Source: Candidatus Anoxychlamydiales bacterium (GTDB lineage: Bacteria; Chlamydiota; Chlamydiia; Chlamydiales; SM23-39). From it: 22,375 bases of DNA. A model generated the notes under the pieces. The model searched no databases. It worked only from the letters and a program-made list of their open reading frames with translations, and had not been told where the DNA came from. Positions 1 to 6,767 of the stretch are shown one piece after another. Where the stretch lies: positions 1 through 22,375 of the forward strand of contig JAAKFX010000011.1 of NCBI GenBank assembly GCA_011064865.1, in the 5' to 3' direction. The stretch's first letter is position 1. Every line of letters starts with the position of its first letter. The position numbers and the translations under genes are program-made.

Positions 1-86
1 GCCATATAGGTTATATCTCTATGCCAGGAAAAAAAAGAGGAATTCATTGGATCGATAACATTGTTATGGACTGGATTTTAGAATAA
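1..86 (+). CDS. C-terminal end of a probable YheT-like alpha/beta hydrolase (5' end outside window)
   Basis: Only the last 27 codons and the stop are present; the first two bases complete a preceding codon. The readable tail begins His-Ile-Gly-Tyr at codon position 3 and ends MDWILE. In YheT-type alpha/beta hydrolases the catalytic His sits in a Gly-His-[VI]-Gly-[FY] motif about 25 residues from the C terminus, followed by a Trp-containing terminal helix, and this tail fits that pattern (the split first codon is compatible with Gly). The assignment rests on a very short stretch, so it is tentative; the upstream sequence would settle it. Confidence 0.45.
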   Translation, partial: HIGYISMPGKKRGIHWIDNIVMDWILE

Positions 87-125
87 GTTTATCTTAAATT
101 CATAAAATAGATTTGGGAACATTTT

Positions 126-557
126 ATGAAAATATCAAGTCCAGAATTTAAAAATAATCAAATGATGCCAAAAAAAATCACCTGCCAAGGTGAGGATATA
201 AACCCTAGCTTAATATTTGAAGATATTCCAAAAGATGCAAAATCTTTAGCTCTAATAATGGATGATCCAGATGCTCCAAATGAAACGTTTGTTCATTGGG
301 TAATGTATAATATGCCTATTATAGAGAAACTTGATGAAGATTCTCAAAAAGGCTTAGAGGGTAAAAATTCATCTGGCTCAATCGGTTATTTTGGTCCTTG
401 TCCTCCAACAGGGTCTCATCACTACTTTTTTAAACTCTATGCTTTAGATATCACCTTGGATCTTCAAAAAGGGGCTACAAAGCTAGATTTAGAAAAAGCT
501 ATAGAAGGACATATTATAAAAAAAGCAGAGTTAATTGGGCTTTACGAAAAAAGTTAA
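126..557 (+). CDS. YbhB/YbcL family phosphatidylethanolamine-binding-like protein
   Basis: This 143-residue protein is a whole-length bacterial PEBP (Raf kinase inhibitor-like) domain. It shows the family anion-pocket motifs: DDPDAP at residues 46-51, HWVMYNMP at 57-64, and GPCPPTGSHHY at 90-100, followed by the FKLYALD strand. There is no signal peptide, so it is probably cytoplasmic. Bacterial members have no firm biochemical role; ligand binding is known for the fold, the ligand here is not. It lies 39 bp after the upstream hydrolase tail, with only a weak Shine-Dalgarno. Chlamydiae are among the bacteria that carry a member of this family. Family call is secure, function is not. Confidence 0.9.
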   Translation: MKISSPEFKNNQMMPKKITCQGEDINPSLIFEDIPKDAKSLALIMDDPDAPNETFVHWVMYNMPIIEKLDEDSQKGLEGKNSSGSIGYFGPCPPTGSHHYFFKLYALDITLDLQKGATKLDLEKAIEGHIIKKAELIGLYEKS

Positions 558-587
558 TATTTTATTAAGTTTTTTTTGAAACTTATT

Positions 588-631
588 TTCAATGCAAAAT
601 TTGATGTTTTCTTGATTTATTTCAATGCAAA
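588..631 (+). repeat. direct repeat TTCAATGCAAA, two copies 33 bp apart
   Basis: The 11-mer TTCAATGCAAA occurs at 588-598 and again at 621-631, in the only sizeable gap between the PEBP gene and the SRPBCC gene. The 33-bp start-to-start distance is about three helical turns, so two bound proteins would lie on the same face. It could be a regulator site for the 675-1807 gene pair, or chance in AT-rich DNA. Confidence 0.35.
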
Positions 632-674
632 TTGTTATCTTTGTAGTAATTACAATTAAATTATAGATATTTTT

Positions 675-1052
675 ATGAGTATTATTGAAGAGAGTGTTAA
701 AACTAAAGCTTTACCTAATATAGTTTTTAAGGTCTGGGCGGATAAATATATAACAGGTGGATTTGAAGTTGGAAAAAAGGGTCATGTAATAAATGAGAAA
801 AAAAAGGGGATAAAATTTAAAATTCATGAAGTGAAAGAAAATGAGAGTTTAACAGTTATTTGGTATTCTCATTTTGTAAAACTTATATTTTTACATGAAG
901 TTAAAAAAATAGAAAATGGCTCTTTAATTGTTTGTAAAGTAAAATTAAAAGGTCTTTTTGCTTTTATTTTAAGACCGCTAATTTCTAATAAAATTAGAAA
1001 AAATCTTCAAATGTCATTAACTCAATTTGCAAGGGATTTAAATCTAAGATGA
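675..1052 (+). CDS. SRPBCC (START-like) family protein
   Basis: The 125-residue product looks like a short SRPBCC ligand-binding fold: an N-terminal strand (EESVKTKAL), a short helix with a conserved-looking Trp (VFKVWAD), a run of beta strands, and a long C-terminal helix (about residues 100-124). Polyketide-cyclase/START relatives have this order. No signal peptide or membrane segment is evident. The stop overlaps the start of the following DUF2608 gene by 4 bp (ATGA), so the two are almost certainly co-translated. The ligand and role are unknown. The family call rests on pattern recognition rather than an invariant motif. Confidence 0.6.
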   Translation: MSIIEESVKTKALPNIVFKVWADKYITGGFEVGKKGHVINEKKKGIKFKIHEVKENESLTVIWYSHFVKLIFLHEVKKIENGSLIVCKVKLKGLFAFILRPLISNKIRKNLQMSLTQFARDLNLR

Positions 1053-1807
1053 AAAAAATAGCTGTTTTATTAATTTTATTTGTTAGTTTTTGCTCTGCTC
1101 AAATACTCGAAGTAAAAAATATTAAAGAGACTAAAAAACATTTAAAAAAATACGATTTAGTACTATTAGATTTAGACAATACTGTTATGGAACCTGTTCA
1201 GCAGCTCGCCTCTGATCAATGGTTTTTTCATCAAATGAAATCTCATCAGGTAAATGGCTTAGATTTTAAAAAAGCTTTAGATCAAACTTTATCTCAGTGG
1301 TATGAAGTTCAAGCTATTACAAAAGTAAGACTTGTTGAACAAGATATAAAAGATTTAATCGAAAAGTTGCAAAATAAAAATACTTTGATAATGGGACTTA
1401 CAACTAGGGGAGTTGAGCTTTCTTTAGCTGCTATAAAACAATTAGATTCATTAGATATTGATCTTTTAAAAACAGCTCCTAGAAAAGAGAAAATTTATTT
1501 TGAGACAGGATCTTTTTATAATAAGGGTATTTTGTTTGCTAATGGTATTAATAAAGGAAAAGTATTAGAAAGTTTTTTCAAAAAGATCGAGTTTTATCCC
1601 AAATCTATAGTTTTTATCGATGATAAACTTCATCATCTAAATGAAGTTAAAACTTTTTGTTCAGATGCAAATATAAAATTTTTAGGCTTGAGATATGGTT
1701 ATTTAGATGAAAAAGTAAAAAATTTTGATAAGACTATTAGCGATGTTCAATATAAAAATTTAAAAAATATTATATCTGATAAAGATGCAAAGAAAATGAT
1801 TGAATAA
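1049..1807 (+). CDS. Secreted DUF2608 / HAD-like protein
   Basis: This 252-residue protein starts with a Sec-type signal peptide (basic MKK, hydrophobic core, likely cleavage after CSA around residue 17; the Cys there is not in a convincing lipobox). The mature part has HAD-superfamily phosphatase landmarks: DLDNT at 41-45 (motif I), a Thr in GLTTRG near 118 (motif II), Lys171, and the acidic pair in FIDDK at 190-193 (motif IV). This matches the DUF2608 family, which I associate with intracellular bacteria such as Chlamydiae, Dependentiae and Legionella. Export suggests action in the periplasm or outside the cell; the substrate is unknown. Translation is coupled to the SRPBCC gene by a 4-bp overlap. 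Confidence 0.8.
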   Translation: MKKIAVLLILFVSFCSAQILEVKNIKETKKHLKKYDLVLLDLDNTVMEPVQQLASDQWFFHQMKSHQVNGLDFKKALDQTLSQWYEVQAITKVRLVEQDIKDLIEKLQNKNTLIMGLTTRGVELSLAAIKQLDSLDIDLLKTAPRKEKIYFETGSFYNKGILFANGINKGKVLESFFKKIEFYPKSIVFIDDKLHHLNEVKTFCSDANIKFLGLRYGYLDEKVKNFDKTISDVQYKNLKNIISDKDAKKMIE

Positions 1808-1849
1808 ATTTTTAGTAAAAGCTTTTTTGAATTTTCAATTAGATATGAA

Positions 1850-1890
1850 AAAAAATAGCCAATCTAAGAAGTAAGATAGGCTATTTTTTT
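1850..1890. terminator. Bidirectional rho-independent terminator
   Basis: A stem of about 16 bp with one mismatch (arms 1850-1865 and 1874-1889, core ATAGCC/GGCTAT) closes an 8-nt loop. It is flanked by an A tract on the left and a T tract on the right, so it should stop transcription from both sides. It lies between the convergent DUF2608 gene (+) and the acidic repeat protein gene (-). Confidence 0.85.
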
Positions 1891-1899
1891 TAGCTTTAA

Positions 1900-2220
1900 T
1901 TAAACTAGAAATGAATCTTCTTTTTGCTCGTCTGTAGCTTCGTCTTTTTTGTCTTCAGAAAAAGCTAAGTTTAACTCTTCTTTTTGCTCATCTTTAGCTT
2001 CATCTTTTTTGTCTTCTAAAAAAGCGATCACTTCAGCTTCTTTTTGCTCTTCAGCTTCTTGCACTTCTTCTAAAGTTACTTCGGTCTCATCTAAAGTGAT
2101 TTCTTTAGTTACTTCTTGCTCTTCAGCTGGCTTTTCAACTACCTCAGCTGGTTCATCTGTAGCAAATAGAGGAAGAGCTGCAAACGAAGATAAAAATAAA
2201 ATTCTAGCTAACATTTTCAT
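1900..2220 (-). CDS. Small secreted acidic repeat protein, function unknown
   Basis: The start is set at the ATG at 2220 rather than the in-frame ATG at 2256, because a strong Shine-Dalgarno (AAAGGAG) lies just upstream of 2220 and would fall inside the longer frame. The 106-residue product has a clear signal peptide (residues 1-20, ending LPLFA). The mature chain is extremely rich in Glu, Asp and Lys and low in aromatics, so probably disordered. It ends in about two and a half copies of a 20-residue unit containing EDKKDEA and DEQKE, encoded by DNA with an exact 60-bp period. No anchor or catalytic motif is visible. It should be exported; a surface, metal-buffering or host-facing role is only a guess. 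Confidence 0.7.
   Translation of the reverse strand: MKMLARILFLSSFAALPLFATDEPAEVVEKPAEEQEVTKEITLDETEVTLEEVQEAEEQKEAEVIAFLEDKKDEAKDEQKEELNLAFSEDKKDEATDEQKEDSFLV
1918..2060 (-). repeat. In-frame 60-bp tandem repeat, about 2.4 copies
   Basis: On the plus strand the sequence TTCTTTTTGCTC begins at 1918, 1978 and 2038, exactly 60 bp apart, and most of the intervening bases also recur. The period is 20 codons of the acidic protein. The copies remain similar at the DNA level, suggesting recent expansion by slippage or unequal recombination. Confidence 0.85.
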
Positions 2221-2248
2221 AAAAAATTCTCCTTTTTTAAAAATATTA

Positions 2249-2267
2249 AATGACATAATTTGTCATT
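2249..2267. promoter_or_regulatory. Perfect 7-bp inverted repeat upstream of the acidic protein gene
   Basis: AATGACA (2249-2255) and TGTCATT (2261-2267) are perfect inverted arms around a 5-bp centre, about 29-47 bp upstream of the minus-strand start at 2220. The size suits a dimeric regulator; a hairpin in the leader is an alternative. No matching regulator is identifiable here. Confidence 0.35.
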
Positions 2268-2334
2268 ATTAGCTCAAAGTTTAGTTTTTTTTGTTTTTTT
2301 TCTCAAAAGATTTCTCGAAAAAAAAAAAAAATCG

Positions 2335-2340
2335 TATAAT
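2335..2340 (+). promoter_or_regulatory. Possible -10 element for the speD-like gene
   Basis: A perfect TATAAT lies 40 bp before the preferred start at 2380, after a long A tract (about 2318-2331). No good -35 is present, so activity may depend on the A/T tracts as an UP-like element. Weak evidence. Confidence 0.3.
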
Positions 2341-2364
2341 TAACTTCATATACCTTTTAACCTA

Positions 2365-2532
2365 ATGAGGAGTAAAAACATGGCGGAATACTCGGGGGAT
2401 CATCCAGTATTAGATTGTCAAAAAAGCGACACTAAAAAAGAAACTAGTATGAGAAGTAAAAACACGACGGAATACTGGGGCTATCATCTAGTATTAGACT
2501 GTCAAGGATGCGACAGAAAAAAAATAACTAGT
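2365..2532 (+). repeat. 84-bp tandem duplication covering RBS, start codon and first codons of the speD-like gene
   Basis: Positions 2365-2448 and 2449-2532 align without gaps, with 69 of 84 bases identical. The unit holds a Shine-Dalgarno (AGGAG), the start codon and about 23 codons. In copy 1 the AGGAG and ATG are intact. In copy 2 they are AGAAG and ACG, but copy 2 keeps the residues expected of the enzyme (WGYHLVLDCQGCD), which have decayed in copy 1. Confidence 0.9.
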
Positions 2533-2826
2533 AGAGATCAAATCTATAATTTTATCAAAACTCTTGTTAAAGAAATTGATATGAAAGCTTACAAAGAGCC
2601 AATGATCGAACATTTTGCAACCCATAACCCTGATGCTGCTGGCTTCTCATTTGTTCAGCTTATAGAGACGAGCTCTATAACAGGTCACTTAGTAGATGCT
2701 AATGGTGATGCGTATATAGATGTTTTCTCATGTAAGGATTTTGAGATAGAAACAGTAAAAAAAGTTTTAGATAAATTTTTTGCACCGAAAAAAATAAAAA
2801 TTATTTTTTTAACTCGGCAAGCTTAA
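2380..2826 (+). CDS. speD: SpeD-family pyruvoyl-dependent decarboxylase (S-adenosylmethionine decarboxylase-like proenzyme)
   Basis: From the ATG at 2380 (AGGAG 7 bp upstream) the product is 148 residues. The AdoMetDC-type core starts at the second duplicated segment. The self-processing and catalytic residues are recognisable: Ser98 in TSSITGH (future pyruvoyl group), His103, and Cys118 in DVFSC. These keep the +5 and +20 spacing of the bacterial enzyme (Ser63, His68, Cys83 in Thermotoga numbering). Cleavage would occur between Thr97 and Ser98 rather than Glu-Ser, as in some other SpeD relatives. The usual substrate is S-adenosylmethionine for spermidine synthesis, but SpeD homologues acting on ornithine or arginine are known and no polyamine gene is nearby. 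The extra N-terminal segment of about 28 residues comes from the duplication and is not part of the family fold. An upstream in-frame ATG at 2365 overlaps the Shine-Dalgarno and is less likely. Confidence 0.75.
   Translation: MAEYSGDHPVLDCQKSDTKKETSMRSKNTTEYWGYHLVLDCQGCDRKKITSRDQIYNFIKTLVKEIDMKAYKEPMIEHFATHNPDAAGFSFVQLIETSSITGHLVDANGDAYIDVFSCKDFEIETVKKVLDKFFAPKKIKIIFLTRQA
2788..2810. terminator. Possible AT-only hairpin between convergent genes
   Basis: A7TAA (2788-2797) and TTAT7 (2801-2810) form a perfect 10-bp stem with a 3-nt loop inside the last codons of the speD-like gene, reading into the converging PEP synthase end only 3 bp beyond the stop. It could serve both directions but lacks a GC stem, so it is weak. 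Confidence 0.3.
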
Positions 2827-2829
2827 AAC

Positions 2830-5202
2830 TTATTTTTTTTCTATTTTGGATAGATAATTAATTACTTTAATAACACTATCTGGATTTAAAGATATTGAAT
2901 CTATTCCATTTTGGACTAAAAATTTTGCAAATTCTAATTTATCAGAAGGTGCTTGTCCGCAAATGCCAACTTTTGCATTTTTGCTATGAGCATCTTTTAT
3001 TAATTTCGCAATAGATATTTTTACAGCTTCATTGTTCTCATCAAATATACTTGATAGCTCTTCAGAATCTCTATCAATTCCGAGTGTTAGCTGTGTGAGA
3101 TCGTTTGAGCCTATGGAAAACCCATCAAATTTTGTAGCAAACTTATCAGCTAAAATTATATTTGATGGAATCTCTGCCATAACATAGACTTTTAAATTAT
3201 TTTCTCCTCTAGATAAATCGTTATCTTTTAGTATTTTTAAAACTTTATCAGCCTCATCTAAAGTTCTACAAAAAGGAATCATTATAATTATATTATCTAG
3301 ACCAATGATCTCTCTCGCTTTTTTGATAGCTCTGCACTCTAGCTTAAAACCATCTACATATTTTTTGTTATAGTATCTACTAGCTCCTCTAAACCCGAGC
3401 ATCGGATTTTCTTCTTTAAACTCAAATTCATCTCCGCCGATTAAATTAAAATATTCATTTGTCTTAAAATCACTCATTCTAACAATTACATCGTTTGGAT
3501 ATTGAGATGCTGCAATTTTAGCTACGCTATATGCTAAAGTGTCGACAAAATAGCTGCTTTTATCTTTGTAGCCTTTTGTGAGTTTAGAGATCATGTTTTT
3601 AGTTTTAGCATTTTTGATTTTATCAAAATGAACAAGTGCCATTGGATGTATCTTTATAATGTTATTTATTATAAATTCTAATCTTGCAAGTCCAATTCCT
3701 TTAACAGGTAGATGCCACCAATGAAAAGCCCCTTCTGATGAGGCTATATTTATCATTATATTAGTTTTTATTTTTGGGAGTTTTTCTATATCAATCTCTT
3801 CTTTTTCAATCTCTAATATTTTATCGTAGACTTTTCCAATAGAGCCTTCCGCGCATGAGAGAGTAATTTCTTGTCCATCTTTGATTTTAGTTGTCGCATT
3901 TATTGTTCCGACAATTGCTGCAACATTGAGCTCTCTAGATACTATAGCTGCATGAGATGTTCTACCTCCTAAATCTGTGATGATACCTTTTGCTTTTTTC
4001 ATAATAGGTACCCAATCAGGAGATGTTGTTTTTGTAACTAAAATAGAGCCTTCTTCAAATCTATTTATATCTTTTATACTTTTTATAATCTGAGCTTTGC
4101 CCGATACTGCTTTTTCTCCAATAGCGAGTCCCTCTATTATAACTTGTGATGGACATGGAATTTTATAGCTTGAAAAATGAGTTTTTCTTTCTTTTTGAGC
4201 TTGTACAGTCTCAGGTCTTGCTTGAACTATAAAAAGCTCATTTGTAGGACCATCTTTTGCCCATTCTATATCCATCGGTTTTTTATAGTGATCCTCTATT
4301 AGTTTTGCCCATCTAGATAGGATTAAAATTTCTTTATCTGTGAGTACAAATGATTCTCTTTGCTTCAATGTTGTTCTTATATTTTTCGTCCCTTTCGGGC
4401 TGTAGATCATCTTTTTTTCTTTTCGACCCATCTTTTTTTGTAAGATAGGAATTTTAGTCTCATCTTCTACTAGAGGTTTAAAAGTTATATATTCATCAGG
4501 AGTAATAGTTCCTTGAACTACATTCTCTCCAAGTCCAAATGCAGCTGAGATTTCAATAACATTTGAAAAGCCAGATTCGGTATCTAAAGTAAAAATAACT
4601 CCAGCGCCAGCCATGTCTGATCTAACCATCTTTTGAATCCCAACAGAGACAGCTATTTGCATGTGATCAAAGCCCTTTTCTTCTCTATAGATTATTGCTC
4701 TATCTGTAAATAAAGATGCATAGCAGTGCACACATTTTTTCAAAATGTTATTTTTGCCTTTAATATTTAAAAAACTCTCTAGTTGCCCTGCAAAACTAGC
4801 GGATGGTAGATCTTCTGCTGTTGCGCTAGATCTAATAGCTACATCTACATTCGGTCTGTTATATTGAGATGAGAGTTTCAAGTAAGCATCTACTATTTCT
4901 TTTTGAATTTCTTTTGGAAATTTTCCTCTCAAGATTAACTTTCTAATAGCTTTGCCAGTTATTTGCAACGATGCTTTTTTCTCTTTATATCTATTGATTA
5001 AAAACTGCAGTTTATCTTTTAAATTATTATGCTCTATAAAAGTCCAAAAGCTTTTAGCTGTAAGTGCAAAACCATTTGGAACATTTATATTTTTATCTTT
5101 TAAATATTTTAGCATTTCGCCTAAAGAAGCGTTTTTACCGCCAACAGATGGGAGGTCATTTGCTGTTATTTGATCAAACCATAAGATATATTGATTCTGC
5201 AT
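2830..5202 (-). CDS. ppsA: Phosphoenolpyruvate synthase
   Basis: The 790-residue protein is the usual PpsA length and domain order. It has an N-terminal ATP-grasp nucleotide-binding domain (VGGKNASLGEM at 20-30; RSSATAEDLPSASFAGQ at 124-140), a swivelling phosphohistidine domain with catalytic His417 in GGRTSHAAIVSREL, and a C-terminal PEP/pyruvate TIM barrel with the PpsA-typical NPMLGFRGASRY stretch and the catalytic Cys748 in GICGQ. It converts pyruvate, ATP and water to PEP, AMP and phosphate, feeding gluconeogenesis or, in anaerobes with pyruvate:ferredoxin oxidoreductase, linking pyruvate to sugar synthesis. All key residues seen are intact. It converges on the speD-like gene (3 bp apart) and is divergent from the LigD-type genes. 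The start has no strong Shine-Dalgarno. Confidence 0.95.
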   Translation of the reverse strand: MQNQYILWFDQITANDLPSVGGKNASLGEMLKYLKDKNINVPNGFALTAKSFWTFIEHNNLKDKLQFLINRYKEKKASLQITGKAIRKLILRGKFPKEIQKEIVDAYLKLSSQYNRPNVDVAIRSSATAEDLPSASFAGQLESFLNIKGKNNILKKCVHCYASLFTDRAIIYREEKGFDHMQIAVSVGIQKMVRSDMAGAGVIFTLDTESGFSNVIEISAAFGLGENVVQGTITPDEYITFKPLVEDETKIPILQKKMGRKEKKMIYSPKGTKNIRTTLKQRESFVLTDKEILILSRWAKLIEDHYKKPMDIEWAKDGPTNELFIVQARPETVQAQKERKTHFSSYKIPCPSQVIIEGLAIGEKAVSGKAQIIKSIKDINRFEEGSILVTKTTSPDWVPIMKKAKGIITDLGGRTSHAAIVSRELNVAAIVGTINATTKIKDGQEITLSCAEGSIGKVYDKILEIEKEEIDIEKLPKIKTNIMINIASSEGAFHWWHLPVKGIGLARLEFIINNIIKIHPMALVHFDKIKNAKTKNMISKLTKGYKDKSSYFVDTLAYSVAKIAASQYPNDVIVRMSDFKTNEYFNLIGGDEFEFKEENPMLGFRGASRYYNKKYVDGFKLECRAIKKAREIIGLDNIIIMIPFCRTLDEADKVLKILKDNDLSRGENNLKVYVMAEIPSNIILADKFATKFDGFSIGSNDLTQLTLGIDRDSEELSSIFDENNEAVKISIAKLIKDAHSKNAKVGICGQAPSDKLEFAKFLVQNGIDSISLNPDSVIKVINYLSKIEKK

Positions 5203-5335
5203 AAAATTGCATTTTTATCTTTTTCTTTTTTATTACATTTAATAATTTTTGAAACAAGGGATTTTATAGTTAATTAGAATAATTATTGGAATTTTATTTT
5301 TGATTTGTTATTCAAAAAATAGGGGAGAAAAAAAT

Positions 5336-5845
5336 ATGTCTTTAAAAAGTTATCAAAAAAAAAGAGATTTTAAAAAAACTCCAGAGCCAAAAGCAAAAGT
5401 TTTAAAAACAGAGAGAGAAAATATTTTTGTAATTCAAGAGCATTTTTCTAAAAGAAAACATTTCGATTTCAGAATTCAAATAAATAGAGCTTTAAAATCT
5501 TGGGCTGTTCCAAAAGGTGTTCCTAAAAAAACAAGTGAAAAAAGACTTGCAATGCTTACAGAAGACCATCCATTAGAATACGCTAAATTTCAAGGAACAA
5601 TTCCTCAAGGGGAATATGGAGCTGGAAGAGTTAAAATCTATGATTCAGGCACTTTTGAAAATATTAAAAAAGATAAAGCTGGAAAAATTGTTCCAATAAA
5701 CAAATGTTTTAAAAATGGACAAATTGAGATTTTTTTGCATGGCAAAAAAATAAATGCAGCTTTTGCTCTTGTTAAATTTAGAGATGATAAAACTTGGCTT
5801 TTAATAAAAATGAGAAAAAAAGATGAAGTTAAATCTAAAAAGTAG
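5336..5845 (+). CDS. LigD-type 3'-phosphoesterase domain protein (stand-alone)
   Basis: The start at 5336 is chosen over an upstream in-frame ATG (5300) because GGGGAG lies 8 bp before it and the longer N terminus has no family counterpart. The 169-residue product is the phosphoesterase module of bacterial NHEJ ligase LigD. His36, His42, Asp44, Arg46 and His78 keep exactly the spacing of the Pseudomonas LigD active site (42, 48, 50, 52, 84), in the contexts VIQEH, KHFDFR and TEDHPLEYA. PQGEYGAG follows. It would trim 3'-ribonucleotides and 3'-phosphates from DNA ends using manganese. Its last 23 bp overlap the ligase gene, so the two are probably coupled. Confidence 0.92.
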   Translation: MSLKSYQKKRDFKKTPEPKAKVLKTERENIFVIQEHFSKRKHFDFRIQINRALKSWAVPKGVPKKTSEKRLAMLTEDHPLEYAKFQGTIPQGEYGAGRVKIYDSGTFENIKKDKAGKIVPINKCFKNGQIEIFLHGKKINAAFALVKFRDDKTWLLIKMRKKDEVKSKK

Positions 5846-6767
5846 ATCTCAGCCTTATTTTATAGCGCCTCAGCTTGCAACTCTAACAGAGAAATATTTC
5901 TATGATAAAGATTGGATATATGAAGAAAAGTTCGATGGAATTAGATGTATCGTAGTTTGCAAAAATGGAGTAGTTAATTTATTTTCTCGTAATCGAAATA
6001 AACTAAATAAAACCTATAGTGAAATTCTAGAGGCTTTTAAAAATCAAAAAAAGAAAAACTTTATCATCGATGGTGAAATTGTAGCTTTTGATGGAAAAAT
6101 CACATCTTTTTCAAAACTACAACAAGTAAAAAAAGAAAAAATCACAACATACTTTTATGCTTTCGATCTACTCTATTTTGACAAATATGATTTTAAAGAT
6201 CAAAAGCTAATCGATAGGAAAAAATTTTTAAGACAAAATTTAAAATTCTCCACAAAAATTAGATACACACCTCACATCATAAAAAATGGAGAAAAACTTT
6301 TTAAAAAAGCCTGTTCCCTTGGCGGAGAGGGGATAATTGCTAAAAAAGCAGCCTCGAAATATGTATCTAAAAGAACAAGAGACTGGCTGAAGTTTAAATG
6401 CTCAAATAGACAAGAGTTTATTATAATAGGCTATACAGATCCTGAAAAATCTAGAATAGGATTTGGAGCACTTTTAATTGGTTTTTATGATAAAACTACA
6501 TTGAAATTCGCTGGAAAAGTTGGTACTGGATACGATTTTGCTTTTTTAAAAAGTTTTTCTCAAAAACTTAAAAAAATTGAAACTTCAAAAAAGCAAATTA
6601 AAGAGAAAATAGCTTTAAAAAATATTCATTTTGTCAGACTCAAATATGTAGCTGAGATAGCTTTTTCCGAGTGGACAAAAGATGATAAACTTCGCCATCC
6701 AAGATTTATAGCTTTAAGATACGATAAACCTATAAAAAAAGTTGTTAAAGAGAAAAAAGGTAGATAA
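5823..6767 (+). CDS. ATP-dependent DNA ligase (LigD ligase domain, stand-alone)
   Basis: The 314-residue protein matches the ligase module of LigD. The nucleotidyl-transfer Lys36 is in motif I (EEKFDGIR), with DGEIV at 83-87, motif III FYAFD at 111-115, motif IV EGIIAKK at 169-175 and motif V WLKFK at 188-192. An OB-fold domain (about 195-305) contains the LigD-like FGALLIGFYD and GKVGTG stretches. It would adenylate itself with ATP and seal DNA nicks or double-strand ends. It overlaps the phosphoesterase gene by 23 bp and abuts the polymerase gene directly (stop at 6765-6767, ATG at 6768). In most bacteria these three activities are one polypeptide. It may associate with its neighbours in trans. 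Confidence 0.93.
   Translation: MKLNLKSRSQPYFIAPQLATLTEKYFYDKDWIYEEKFDGIRCIVVCKNGVVNLFSRNRNKLNKTYSEILEAFKNQKKKNFIIDGEIVAFDGKITSFSKLQQVKKEKITTYFYAFDLLYFDKYDFKDQKLIDRKKFLRQNLKFSTKIRYTPHIIKNGEKLFKKACSLGGEGIIAKKAASKYVSKRTRDWLKFKCSNRQEFIIIGYTDPEKSRIGFGALLIGFYDKTTLKFAGKVGTGYDFAFLKSFSQKLKKIETSKKQIKEKIALKNIHFVRLKYVAEIAFSEWTKDDKLRHPRFIALRYDKPIKKVVKEKKGR

Noticed and set aside
1918..2060. CRISPR array
   Set aside because: The 60-bp repeats are contiguous, in frame and encode protein units, with no variable spacers.
1949..2272. Ser-rich open frame on the plus strand opposite the acidic protein
   Set aside because: It is the mirror of the Glu/Lys repeat; the minus-strand frame has the signal peptide and the Shine-Dalgarno.
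5300..5335. Longer N terminus of the phosphoesterase gene
   Set aside because: The GGGGAG ribosome site lies inside this stretch, immediately before the ATG at 5336.
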